Shown piece by piece: positions 36,645-48,200 of a DNA stretch of 64,000 nucleotides. Location of the stretch: NCBI RefSeq assembly GCF_947242115.1, contig NC_074711.1, forward strand, positions 1,357,501 through 1,421,500, given 5' to 3'. The notes under the pieces are model-generated. The model worked only from the letters and a program-made list of their open reading frames with translations, did not search any database and was not told the DNA's origin. The stretch comes from Biomphalaria glabrata. Lineage: Eukaryota > Mollusca > Gastropoda > Planorbidae. Numbering within the stretch: the first letter of the stretch is position 1; every line of letters begins with the position of its first letter. A program made the translations under genes and the position numbers.

Positions 36645-36785
36645 TAGTCGCACCGGACACAACAGAATAAGACAACATATGTACCGGAAGTTCAAAATTG
36701 GAACCAGTGAAGTCTGCCCATGCGGAGTGTCACCAGAGAATGCTGACCATGTCCTCCAAAACGAAACATGTGTCTATTCTGTATA
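36645..36785 (+). mobile_element. LINE family C fragment (ORF2 C-terminal zinc-knuckle region)
   Basis: The plus strand reads GHNR.RQHMYRKFKIGTSEV then CPCGVSPENADHVLQNE, typical of the Cys-rich C-terminus of non-LTR retrotransposons (I/Jockey group). A more decayed copy lies at about 38690-38770. Confidence 0.65.
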
Positions 36786-36789
36786 GACA

Positions 36790-37735
36790 TATGGAGTAAA
36801 AGACATACAGAAAGAAATATATAATAATAATAATAAAAGAAGAATAGCCTAATGGGTAACTTTATGGTGTGGCAGATTAATGTAAAACTCTTGATACCAC
36901 GCTCAAATTTTATATAGTTTTACTAGAGTCATACCACAGTGCCCCCAAATCCATTGCTACGCCATTGTTTCGTTGTATTGCTGTCTGGTGTTTCTGGTCT
37001 CTCTCTCTCTGTTGCATTATCACCAGAGCATTAGTTTTCTCTTCAATAACTTCTCTACATTCGTCTTCATACTAACCGATTCTATTGTTCTTCTTAATAC
37101 AGACTGTCTCTTCTATTTCTGTTCTTTTAATAGTATATTTTTTTTTTTTTACCATTGCCTATTTATGCTATTATTTTAATTGTCCAGTGTTGTTATTTGT
37201 GCTTGGAGTGCCATTCTATAAGATCTCTGGATAGCTGCCTTTATTGTCGGGTAAGGTGCCCTAGCCTTTGTGGATCCCTCCACTTCCTGCAAAGCAGCAG
37301 GTTTGATTTTGGTCCACTTCAAGTATTCTATTTCGCAGGTCCATATCTGGAGGGCATACGAGGCGAATCTTCTTCACTTTAAATCATTCTCATCGCTCAA
37401 GCCACATTCTATCTTCCGTGTATCTCCATGTTTTTTTTTTTCTTTATGGTGTCTTTCATGTTTTTGATTTTTTTTCAGAAAAAAATCGTCATTCCATAAT
37501 TAATTTAATACCAAACCAAAGTAAGCAGTTATATCAAATTTTCAATGGCATAAAATTAAACTGCATTCAATTATCTTTCTATTGACATATAATAATCACT
37601 ATTTCACTAATAAATAAATACAATGTTTTTAAAGTCATATAAGCAGAAATAAAATTTCTGGAAGAATTGTAAAGAGTTAACTAGAGATTCAAACTCACAC
37701 TCATTGGTTATCCTGTTTGTATCAAGCAAAACGTT
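36790..37735. other. Gene-free, T-rich intergenic stretch
   Basis: No gene recognised. A solo hAT-like end (GCTACGCCATTG at about 36956-36967) resembles the termini of the element at 54345. The 37190-37400 part has repeat-like base use but no family I can name. Confidence 0.4.
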
Positions 37736-37739
37736 ACAT

Positions 37740-38250
37740 ACTCTATTGGCATTTGTGAAGAAATTGTTCTTGTACGAATTTGTTCTAACATATGTAATAA
37801 CAATTAAACCTTTATCTTTCAGAGAATTTTATCTTAATCTTATTTTTTTAAAAGTATATCTTATCTTATAAGTTACTGACGTTAATTCCATTTTTTTAAA
37901 TGTTTGTTGTAACATGTTTGATATGTTGTGGACGTTCTTTCAGAGTTGAAGATAATCTAAGAACCTCCCGCTGGACGATGGGGGATGGCAGCGGGCAGGA
38001 TATGAACCAGGGACCATCGAGACGGCCGAACGACAGCCCAGCGCGCATACCGCACGACCAGGCATCATCTGTCTTTTAATCTTCTGTCCTAGAGAGTGTC
38101 TCATTGTTAATTCATTTTACCAATGATGTTACACTTGTTCTGGGTTTACAAAAATATGTTCAGGAGAAAACTTTGTTCAGGAGAAAACTTTGTTCAGGAG
38201 AAACCTTTGTTCTTTGGGATCCGAACACGAGAAAGTAGCTATTAGTCGTG
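37740..38250 (-). mobile_element. LINE family A fragment interrupted by a SINE
   Basis: The segments 37740-37850 and 38075-38250 align in order with 4270-4540 of the best family A copy (for example CTTCTGTCCTAGAGAGTGTC against CTTCTGTCCTGAAGGCTTTC). The block between them, 37905-38067, is a separate SINE. Old and diverged. Confidence 0.65.
37905..38067 (-). mobile_element. tRNA-derived SINE family 2, copy 1
   Basis: On the minus strand: TGCCTGGTCGTGCGGTATGC (box A region), then GGTCCCTGGTTCATATCCTG (box B region), then a GC-rich body and GATTATCTTCAACTCTGAAA. It shares this layout with 61650-61818. Inserted in a LINE. Confidence 0.75.
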
Positions 38251-38259
38251 AACAGCGCT

Positions 38260-39292
38260 CATAAAACTCAACAATACCACCAAGAAAACTGTTCTTCAAT
38301 GGATCCCAGTACATCCTCGATGAGAAGGAAATGAAACAGCAGACCTACTGTGAGAATGAGTTAGCATTAACTGTTCCTCTCTATCCTGAAGAGATGAAGA
38401 AAATAATAACAAATGTTCGTAAACTAAAATGGGACTAGTTCTTATAAAAACTTGAGAGACATTGATGCTTATTATAAGACAAGATACTAGCCATGATCTA
38501 AGGAACATTTAAGTCAAGTTTTACCAAGATTGGTCAAACGGTTTTGGTTTGTATTCGGGACATACATAGCCTATATACATAGGTCTGCATACGTACATAC
38601 ATACATAGCCTTACATTGTGCTTTATATTATAGATCCCCAAAAAACCAATGAAAGAGTAATTTTTCCCCCTACCGAACAGGTAGCAAAATGAGACAAAAC
38701 TAAAACTGGAACTAGCGAAATATGACGTTGTGGAGTGTCACCAGAGAATGCTGACCATAGTCTCCAAAGCTGCATACTTTATTGAGAAGCCTACATAAGA
38801 TACGAGCCCCAAAACAACCATATGGAAGAAAACACTGTACTGGGAGTTGCGCGCCTGATCTAGAAATCAATGTGCTGTTAATCTCAGACATAGGACTGGA
38901 CATCTGAATCCTATATCATAATTATAAGAACGCAAAAAAAAAAGACAATACGACTCAATAGAAAGGTCGAAACTCCAAATGATTAAAATAACTACAAATC
39001 TAAATATACAAAATATAATAAAATCTTCTAAATAATACACTGTTGAAGATTATGCAACAGGAAAGAGTCCGAAAGACATTCGTTAAGCCATGTGCTAGTT
39101 TGAATATATAAATGATATCCTATGTTATTATAAGAAGGCTTGTTAAAATATGCAATGTAACCATCACACTATCATACTGTTTCGATATAAATCTTTCAAG
39201 AAATATTGAGAAAGAGCCTTGAAACTACGCAGGAGAAATGTGTTACTGGAGCTCTTCTTTACACAAAATAAAGTATTGAAGATTTTCGAATG
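38260..39292. other. Gene-free stretch with a decayed LINE family C piece
   Basis: About 38690-38770 repeats GAGTGTCACCAGAGAATGCT of the LINE fragment at 36645. Nothing else recognised. Confidence 0.4.
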
Positions 39293-39300
39293 TTTTAATG

Positions 39301-40356
39301 CAGTGATGTCCAAAATATGGCCCGCGGGCCACATCCGACCCGCCACGTGAATCCATCCGGCCCGCTACTGTAAGATTACAACTTGGGTACAGGATTGATG
39401 AACATATTTACCAAAAAAAAAGAAATAAGAAAATGAGTCGGCTGTTGGGTTAGCTAACAGAGCTGTGCACATAGTAAGTAGACAAGTAAAGCCATTTTAC
39501 GACAACGAATGCATAGAAAAGTGCTTGCTAGCAATGATGGAAGAACAGATTCCCGAAAAGAAGAATACTGTTGAAGCCGTGAGTCTTTCTCATAACTATT
39601 AAAAGGCGAGTGAAAGATATGAGTAAAAATCTCCATTCAAAACGAACAAACAAACCAGATTTCGACATGTTTTCTGTTGCCGCTGACGAGTCTACCCACA
39701 TATATGAGGCCGCTCAAAATCTTGGTAATTATTCTCGGTACAAACAACAGTTTTTGAAATCAGAGAAGTTAGTAATTATGAAGAGCATACATGCACAAAA
39801 TCTATGTGGCAAGGAGTTCAGTCTGGACCATGTGATGATGATCGTGTTCAGATTGAACAATTTTTTTGTAGTTTCAAAAATCCATCTTCGGCCAATGTGT
39901 CAAGTGCCCAGACAGAGATGCAATGGAACTGATTGATTTACAAAGCTAGACAACCCTGCTTGACAAATTTTAAGTGATGCAGACAAGTGATTTGTTATCA
40001 GTGTCGCTTGAAGAAACTTTTCTAAATCTCCTAAAACAAGTGTTAACCAGCCCCTGTTCGTGAGGGCAACTCTTTTCAGTGATAAATCTTTTGAAATCTA
40101 TTTTATGTAATCCAGCTCACGGACGAACATCTAGAATTCTAGATTCAGTGCTCATCTCATGCAGCCGGATTTTTAAAAGTTGGTTTAAGATAAATTTCTC
40201 ATGAATTAATGTAAGTACTTAATTCACAGGTTTCAAATAAAAATGGTTCATTGCCTACATGTATTTCATTTTTTAAACCTTTTTGTTGACGTGGCCGGCG
40301 ACACTTGTGTCGGAAATTATAATGGCCCGCTGGTCGAATAAGGTTGAGCATCACTG
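39301..40356 (+). mobile_element. hAT (Charlie-like) DNA transposon, internally deleted, with exact 8-bp target duplication
   Basis: Termini CAGTGATGTCCAA and (inverted) CAGTGATGCTCAA, flanked on both sides by TTTTAATG (39293-39300 and 40357-40364). Inside, translated pieces match hAT transposases of the ZBED/GTF2IRD2 type: KPFYDNECIEKCLLAM near 39495, then FDMFSVAADEST (from about 39661), where DEST holds a catalytic-region acidic residue of the family. The reading frame is broken and most of the C-terminal half is missing, so it is not autonomous. Confidence 0.9.
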
Positions 40357-41164
40357 TTTTAATGTTTACAAAGACAAACTAGGCTTGCAGGAGAAGATAA
40401 GCACAAAAAAAAAGATGTCCACATTTTCAAACATTGTTGTGATTGATGAGTTCTTTCAAATCAAAATCAATTCAATATTGTGTAAAATTGTGTAACATGA
40501 AATGGAAGGCACTTTTGTCATATACTGCGATGGAGAGCTAACAAAAGGGAAAGAACCATTAAAACTTTTATGAACTTCAAACTGAGTTACTAATCTTTGT
40601 GAATTCACTAAATAATTCAATACAACATGTCGTTGAAGTTTTAACAGAACTTGCATTCTGTCAGATATATAGTGGAATTTTTTTAATCCAACAAAGAAAA
40701 GGCTTTAGAAAAGAAAAAATAATAATTTCGGATTTAATCAGTTGAATCTAAAAAATGTTATTGGTGATTTTCGTTCTAATAGAATCAGATATAGATCAAC
40801 TATTTACTATAATTTAATGACAGCAGTTAATTAAAAGCAGTAGCTTCTATTCCTGAACTGAATAGAACAATAAATTTTTTTTTTGGCCTTTTACTTTTTA
40901 TTCATAAGTGGACGGAGTGTAAACATAAAATATATTCTCTTATATCAAAAAAATATAATATGAAATATATACAAATATATTATAACTACATATTAATTAA
41001 ATAATTAAAATTTAATGAAGCAGGATGGTTTAGCGATACTGATCCAGTGACAATCATTGAAGTGAGTTTAATATAACCTATCCTTATATGTAAGTATATA
41101 CATAACTTTAACTAAAAATAACTATAATTAATATCATTTATATGTATATAATATTATATATATC

Positions 41165-41375
41165 CGCTTTGTTATCAGCAGCAGACAGGCTGGCTGGCCA
41201 CGTTCGTAGAATGCCAGTAGGTCGAATTCCACAAGACATCCTGTTTGGCGATCTAATAGGAGGCAGGAGAGCCGCTGGTCGCCCACTTTTACGGTATGCA
41301 AACGCAACATGAAGCGCTTCAAAATATACACTAGCAGATGGGAAAAAGTAGCACTGAATAGATCCACAGTGTGGA
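41165..41375 (+). mobile_element. LINE family B fragment (endonuclease/RT type, extreme C-terminus)
   Basis: The plus strand encodes RLAGHVRRMPVGRIPQDILF then GGRRAAGRPLLRYANAT, the conserved LRWAGHV...R.P...G.R..GRP..RY pattern found after the reverse transcriptase of many invertebrate endonuclease-RT LINEs. Confidence 0.65.
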
Positions 41376-43512
41376 CCTTTTAATTGTGATTATTAAGTTA
41401 ATTAAAATTAATTTATTACACAAAAAGAAAAAAAAATGCTTTTTAAAAAACTAGATCTATGCACATTAAAAAAAAAAAGATTTTCTGTAAGTATTTTGAT
41501 TGCCAAAAATAAATCAGTATCGCCAAAACATCTCATGCAGACTTATAGATGTGTGGAATGTATAAACTTATAATAAAGTAATTAATAAAAATTATGTAGA
41601 TACTATGAACAAAAACTATAAATACATAGGTACTGGTAAACAATACTCTAATATTATCAATAATATCAACATGTTCCCATAGTAAATGTGTACATTCATT
41701 ATGTCATATTGTTAAGTTTGTAAGACAGTAACAGAGTTAACAGAGACTTTATGATATGTAAATAATAATAGTAAAAGAGCATAGACACTTTTGTCTGAAT
41801 ATTTTCTTAAACAGATTTTAAAGAAATGATGACTACAATGGCCAAATGTTTAATATTATTATTACTAAAAGTAATTTTAATCTAATTTTTTTTTCTAAAG
41901 CATATAAAAAAATAATTAGACAACTTGTTAGAGTCTGTCACTAGTCATGCAACTTCACATAGAAACCGGTGGTGTGCCATTGTTACACAAATTATTGGCA
42001 CCCATGTGACTCGAGTCAAAGGTCTGATGTCACAAATAATACTACAGCAACCCAAGGGTTGTAAAGTAAATAGTAAAGTTCCCCTTTCAGACCTTGTGGT
42101 CTATAGTGTATACCCCAATAAGAAAAAAGAAATAATAGTTAAAAAAAATATTCATTATAAATGAAAATATTCCCTTAGCTATGCATAGTCAAACATTCAA
42201 AACTATGATCACTGTTGCACTGAAATATTTTTTTTTAAATGTAAGTACATTAGCATAAATATATGACTAATTGAATAAAAAGTTACAAAAGTCCCAGAAG
42301 GTGAGAGTTATATTGACTAAGAGAACCAAACAGCTAAAACATTTTCATATATGATAATTTCTGAGGACAATACTGTTTCGAATAGCTTCACACTATGTTT
42401 GATTCTATGAATCGAGACAGTTGCAATGGTCATGGCTTGCTTTAGTAAAATGCTAATACCAATATACATTTAGAAAATATTATAGATGCATTATTTATTC
42501 AAGCTGACTTATAACAAATTACTATGGCATACATGAACCTTTGGTTTTGGATAAGTAGCTTAATAAAGTCATTCATGAGATAATCACATGCTTAGGAATG
42601 GGAGGGGGGGGGGGGGCTAAAATCAAGACAGAAAATACTTTTTTTCACCCATCATGGACAAATAAAGCCAAATCTGAGCTTGAATCAAACAAAACATTAT
42701 ATTTAAGAGAAAAAAAAATTGAACAGAATAAAGAAAAGTAAACAATTAAAAAAAATATGAAGAGCTGAAAGATTTTTGTAGTCATTATTATTATAATGCT
42801 GTCAAGTTATTTGAATATTCTGAGGGTTAGGAGTCCTTGCAGTAGGCCTTTTAATAATCACTAAAGTAAACAAAAAAATTAAAACCTACAAAAAATTAAT
42901 CTGTGCATAAAATAAATTATAAAATAGAAATATGACTAAGTACAGGTTAAATGGTGAATTTCATCAAAAGGAGGGAGCCATTGGAGATCAAATAAGCGTG
43001 AATAGAATGGAAATAAAACTGATCTAGTTGACTTATTTTAGTGACAAGTAATAAACTCAAATCAGGTGTTGAAAAAATCAACGAAAGCTTAAAATACTGG
43101 TATCTATTAAAAAATAAACTTATCAAATATCTGAAGATTTCTCTTTGGTATATAAAGTTCCCTTGAGCAAATTTAAAAATATTTTTGAACATGATTAAAT
43201 TTTATTCTTTATATTTAAAACATAAAAATAACATTTTATTTATGTAAATACAAATATTTCGGAAAAGAAATGTTAAAAATGACAATCTTAAGAGGTGAAG
43301 TCTAAAATTATTAGACAAATTATCTTCTTATCTTATAAATTGTAGATGTTACTTCAAAAGATAAGATAATTACATTTTACATAGTTAAATTGGCACACTA
43401 AACATATTGTGTTAAGATTTGTATTTCATTACAGTAGTGTAGTAGGGCCTAAATATCGAGAATCAGTGTAGAAATTTGGATGTAATCATTTTCTTTTTTG
43501 AAGTAATGTCTG

Positions 43513-43605
43513 AATTTAATAAGATACTGTGATGAACAGGACTCAACTTCAAGACCATTGGATAGCATACAAGTGCTTATCTGCTTAACCAACACATTGC
43601 TTACC
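43513..43605 (-). mobile_element. Diverged tRNA-like SINE head
   Basis: On the minus strand TGGTTAAGCAGATAAGCAC resembles box A and AAGTTGAGTCC resembles box B. It cannot fold as a proper tRNA as far as I can see. Confidence 0.4.
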
Positions 43606-45164
43606 AAAAGAATAAGGGCACAATATGTTTTAAAGGTAAAACAAAAGGCTTAACAACAAAGGAAAATGGAGATTGTTTCAATCCTGCAAAAGAAATGCAC
43701 TTTCTAACTACAAACAAATTACATGTTTATATATACATCAGTTTATTTAGTTGTATTAACATGGGTTAGTAAGAGAGAGATGACAAAAAATCTGGCCAAC
43801 TAGTATCAAATATAATGAGTTTCGGGCCTAACAAAGCAATAATGTTCAATGTTGGACGGATCAAATTGCATGGAAACATGGAAGAGCATTAATTGGAAGC
43901 TAGAACAATGAAATCAGTCTACTACAGCAGGTGCAAAGCCAATGCAATCCTATCTTATACTAGACCTTCTAATGGGAATCTCCACATATGACTTATTGAT
44001 TGCAAAGTGTATAACTATAGGATGACACTATTACCAATACAGTATTTTGTGTAAGTTATGAATCCCAAGGCAAAAACCATTACATTTTCAATTCCATGCA
44101 CACTCTTCTGCTCAAAAAGTAAAAAAAAAAAAATAGAAATTGAATAAGCAGAAAAAAATATTATTTAATTAGGTCTAGTTCAAAACTATAGAAAATCAAT
44201 TTTACACTGTGCATTCCCTTCATTTATTTTCCTAGATGTTTTATTTGTTTACATAAATTACAGCCCCTTTCCGAAGTATAAAAAAAATGTTTAATTAACA
44301 GTTACTACCCTTTGACCAGGAATCGTGAATAAACTGAATTATTTATTTAAACATTAATACATGGATTTAAAAAAAATGATAAGACAATGTAAACAAATGC
44401 CTACAGTATGAGGATCAGTCTCTTTTAATGTTGATCCAAGCATATCCATTAAAAGGTAAAAAGACGGCTATAATTAATTTAAAAAATTATATAATGTTCG
44501 GAAACATAATAAATATATGTCAAAATCTAAGTATTCAATAAAATTTGAATATTTTTTTCATGAAACTAATGGTATTTTGACAAGACTGTCTCAAGAATAG
44601 GGACATATTTCAAGAATTCTGCTGATTTCTTTACAGACATTCTCTCTCAATATTGCTGAATGTTTTCCCTTCAGGACATTTTCATTACAAATATACATTG
44701 AGCTCATGGGATATTTAAAAACCAAGAATACATCTTAACATGCCCAGCAAGCAGTGCTAAGTAGACAGACAGCTATCAGCCATTGTGAGTACAAAAATGT
44801 GATGATGGTTCATGAAATAGAAAAGAAATGAATAGAACCCATGTCTATGCATAAACTTTAAATTACAAACATTTGTAAAAATAAAATATGCCCTTGAAAA
44901 TCTTCTCTGATTTGTAAGAAATAATCAAATATAATTAAAATAGAAAATTTAAATGAACTATGAACTTATATAATAAAAAATCGGAACGAGGGACTTTTTT
45001 TTCATTCTCGGTTTCCTCTTAAGCAACAAGAAAAACAAAATAAGTGTGAAAAACTTTTTTATGGCATAACTTTTAACCTCATTATGATATTTTATTAGTA
45101 TTTTTTTTAAATAATTAAAACAATTAAAGAATCAATTTATGTATGCATATATCAGTATTATATT

Positions 45165-45170
45165 TTTATT
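45165..45170 (-). terminator. Likely FAM81 poly(A) signal
   Basis: AATAAA on the minus strand about 90 nt after the FAM81 stop codon (45258), a usual distance for a short 3' UTR. The sequence below it is AT-rich and gene-free. Confidence 0.45.
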
Positions 45171-45257
45171 CCATGAACCATCATAAAATACTTTGATCAA
45201 CTCTAACCCACGTAATATTCTGATTTAGATGACAAACAGAATGCCAATAATTCTATT

Positions 45258-48200
45258 TTAAACAAGGACTACCATTTTACGCAACTGTCCAATCTCTTTC
45301 CTGAGCTGGTCTTCCAAAAGTTTGCGCTTTCCCTCTACTACTGTTTTCATGTTGCTGATACTTTCATGGACAGTTGAGAAACCTTCTCTACACTCTTTCT
45401 TGAGTTTAGCGATTTCCTCGGTGTGTCTATAAACAGTTTTCTCCAGCTTGGCCAAATACTTTCCATCAGATGACTGCAATACCATACAGAAAAATAAATT
45501 TAAGTTTGTTTTTTTTAAAATAGAAAATAAAAACAAAAAAACAGGATCAAAAACTATTTTAAAAAGCTTTTGTTGCTTTGATTTGTTGTAAGACTACTTC
45601 ATGTTTTAAAGATCCATAATATCTTATCTTATATGATACAGACGTTACTTCAAAATAAAAATATGATTAGGTCCTACGCGTTATGCATTTAGTCATGCAT
45701 AATGAAAAGGTATGTCAAAACTTTCCTTTCTGTTAATAACACATTTCTCTGTTATTCTTTTCCCATGTTAAACAACAATTATTTTCTAGTGACACAGAGT
45801 TAGGTCTACTTTCTCAGGTTTTAAAGTTTTTTAGGTTTTATTTTGGCCAAATTATTTCTTTCATCATTTTTTCAAACGATTCCTTTATTTTTTTTATTTC
45901 TATTACTACTATAAAAAATAAGTTTTCATAAATACCTTGAGGTGAATTAAATTCTGTCTCTGTGACTAACAGATGACCTTGACCTAAGGGCCAAACAACT
46001 TTCACATTCACCTTCATAATCCCTTAGTCTGTTGGACCGTTGGGGCACCACACAAGATTTGTCAACTGTCTTTCTCCATTCCTCTCTGTCTTTTGCCTTA
46101 GATAAAACCTCTTTCATTTATACGCCCGTCCATTCTTATATGTTGTCTTCCCAACGCTTTCTCTGTCTGCCTCATTCTTCTCTTTTCTGGTATTGTTCCC
46201 TGAAGGAAGGTCTTTGCAAGCCCTTAAGACCTTGTAATATTGCCTTAGAGTTTTCAATATTTTACAATAGTTATCATGTGAGGTCCAATCACTGTAGTAA
46301 CCCTGTCTCTAATCCGTCTCAAACAACTTTACTTATGATAAATGTCAGATAAATATAACAGTTGGTTGAGATGAGAAACAACTTTAAATCCTGAATTATA
46401 AATTCTAGCCACTAGAGGGGTTTAAACTTGAGACTCTCAGTTTGGCAGTCATGTGCTATAAAACTTTAAAACCATTACCCATAAGTTACTTCCTCTGACA
46501 CCAAAATTGAAATGTACCTAAAAAGATATTGAGTTGATTGACTACTTACCGACTGTGTGTTATCGAAATAGGTACGAGATTCCAGAAGTGATGCTTCAAG
46601 TTTAATTATTCTTGCATCAGTCACATACTGACCATCGTCTATTTTTTTCATGATTTTTTCCTGGTTAAAGAACAAACCAAAAATAAAACAATAAAAACGG
46701 ATATTTAATTAAAACATGTACATTTCTTTTCTAGACATATGGAATAGTCTTTGTTAAAAGTTAACTTTCTCTATAATAAAGTTCTTCTTTCAGACCTTGT
46801 GGTCTATAGGGAAGATGATGTAAAGGTCATCTGTTTTTGTAGCCACGGTTAATGAGGGTGTCATGTGACCAGCACAACAACCAACCACCTTTACTTTTCC
46901 CCCAACTAAAGTAAGGTACCCATTGGAGCTGGGTGGACTCAGAGGCGCCAAAGATCCTAAAAATTAAAAATATCAGTCTTCACCAGGATTCGAACCCGGG
47001 ACCTCTGGTTTGGAAACCAAGCGCCTTACTGCTCAGCCACTGCGCCTCCAAGTTTCTATATACTTGAGTTAAAATATAAAACTAATGGCTTTGGTAAAAA
47101 AAATGTAAATAGGCGATAGGAAAGTTTACCACTGTGAGATCATTGTTTGCTTCTGCTTTGTCGACGGCGCTGAGCAGACGTTGTTCTAACCTTTCCCTCT
47201 CAGTGTCAAAAGTACTCTGCATTGTGATCAGATTGGCTTTCAAGTCATCAATCAGCTGGCGTGTTTTAGCGTCAATCATTGACATCTGGGTGTTGGTGTC
47301 TCCTTCTAAGTGTTGAATTTTTAACCTGCTCTCACCGTGACTTCTTTCTATGTTACTGTTGAGAGCCACCAGCTGAGGAGTCAAGGGAGATTGAAGTAAA
47401 AAAAAAGTTCCCCTTTCAGACCTTATCTTCTTATCTTAGAAAATACAGACGTTACTTCAAAAAAGAAGATTATTACATCCTACGCATTTCATGTGTCAAT
47501 CGAGTCATGCATTTTAACCGATGACTTAAATTCTGCCAAGCCATTGGTTTTCCTGACTGGCTTAGGCAACCCATTCCATGCTCTAATAGCACTAAGGAAG
47601 ACCTTGTAATGTATAGGCAGATGATGATAAGGTCATCTGTTTCTTTGGCCAATGGCTAATGAGCAGGGTGTTATGTGGCCAGCACAACAACCAACCGCCT
47701 TTATTTTCCCTAACCGAGGCACCTATTCGAGTTGGGTGGACTAAAAAAAATCCTGGAATTCAAATGCTCAGTCTTCACCAAGATTCAAACCCAGGACCCC
47801 TGGCTCAGAAGCCAAATGCTTAACCACTCAGCCACTATGCCCCTCAAGAGAGATTAGTATCATCAATTATTTGTAACCTTTGCTTTTCTTATTTTCTTAT
47901 TAAGTATTAATCAGCTTTAATTTTGTACAACTCTCAGAGTACAAAGAACTATAAATTTAACATCATATAAAACAAACTTTTTTTTTCTTCTCTAATTAAT
48001 TTTAATAATTGATGGAATTTGTATTACTGTTTAGGTAAATTGTAACGAACAAACAAATTATTTATTTTTAAATTGAAGGTCTAAGTGTTTGGACAATTCA
48101 TTATTTTCACTCAGATAGAAGTATAGCATCTAGAAAGAACATGTCTTAATCCTAATGTACTATTCTTAACTGGGTCAACAAAAGAAAAATAACAAAAACA

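Larger units (their letters stand above)
40365..45150. other. AT-rich intergenic DNA between CHD1 and FAM81
   Basis: No host exon found. It holds a LINE family B piece (41165), a SINE 3' tail (42068-42115), LINE family A tails in both orientations (43325-43400 minus, 43480-43520 plus), a tRNA-like SINE head (43513-43605) and a poly-G run (42602-42614). The rest is unassigned. Confidence 0.5.

Noticed and set aside
46985-47049. tRNA-like sequence with good box A and box B
   Set aside because: It is the head of a SINE with a shared body and tail, and a second copy sits at 47770-47846. It is not a stand-alone tRNA gene.
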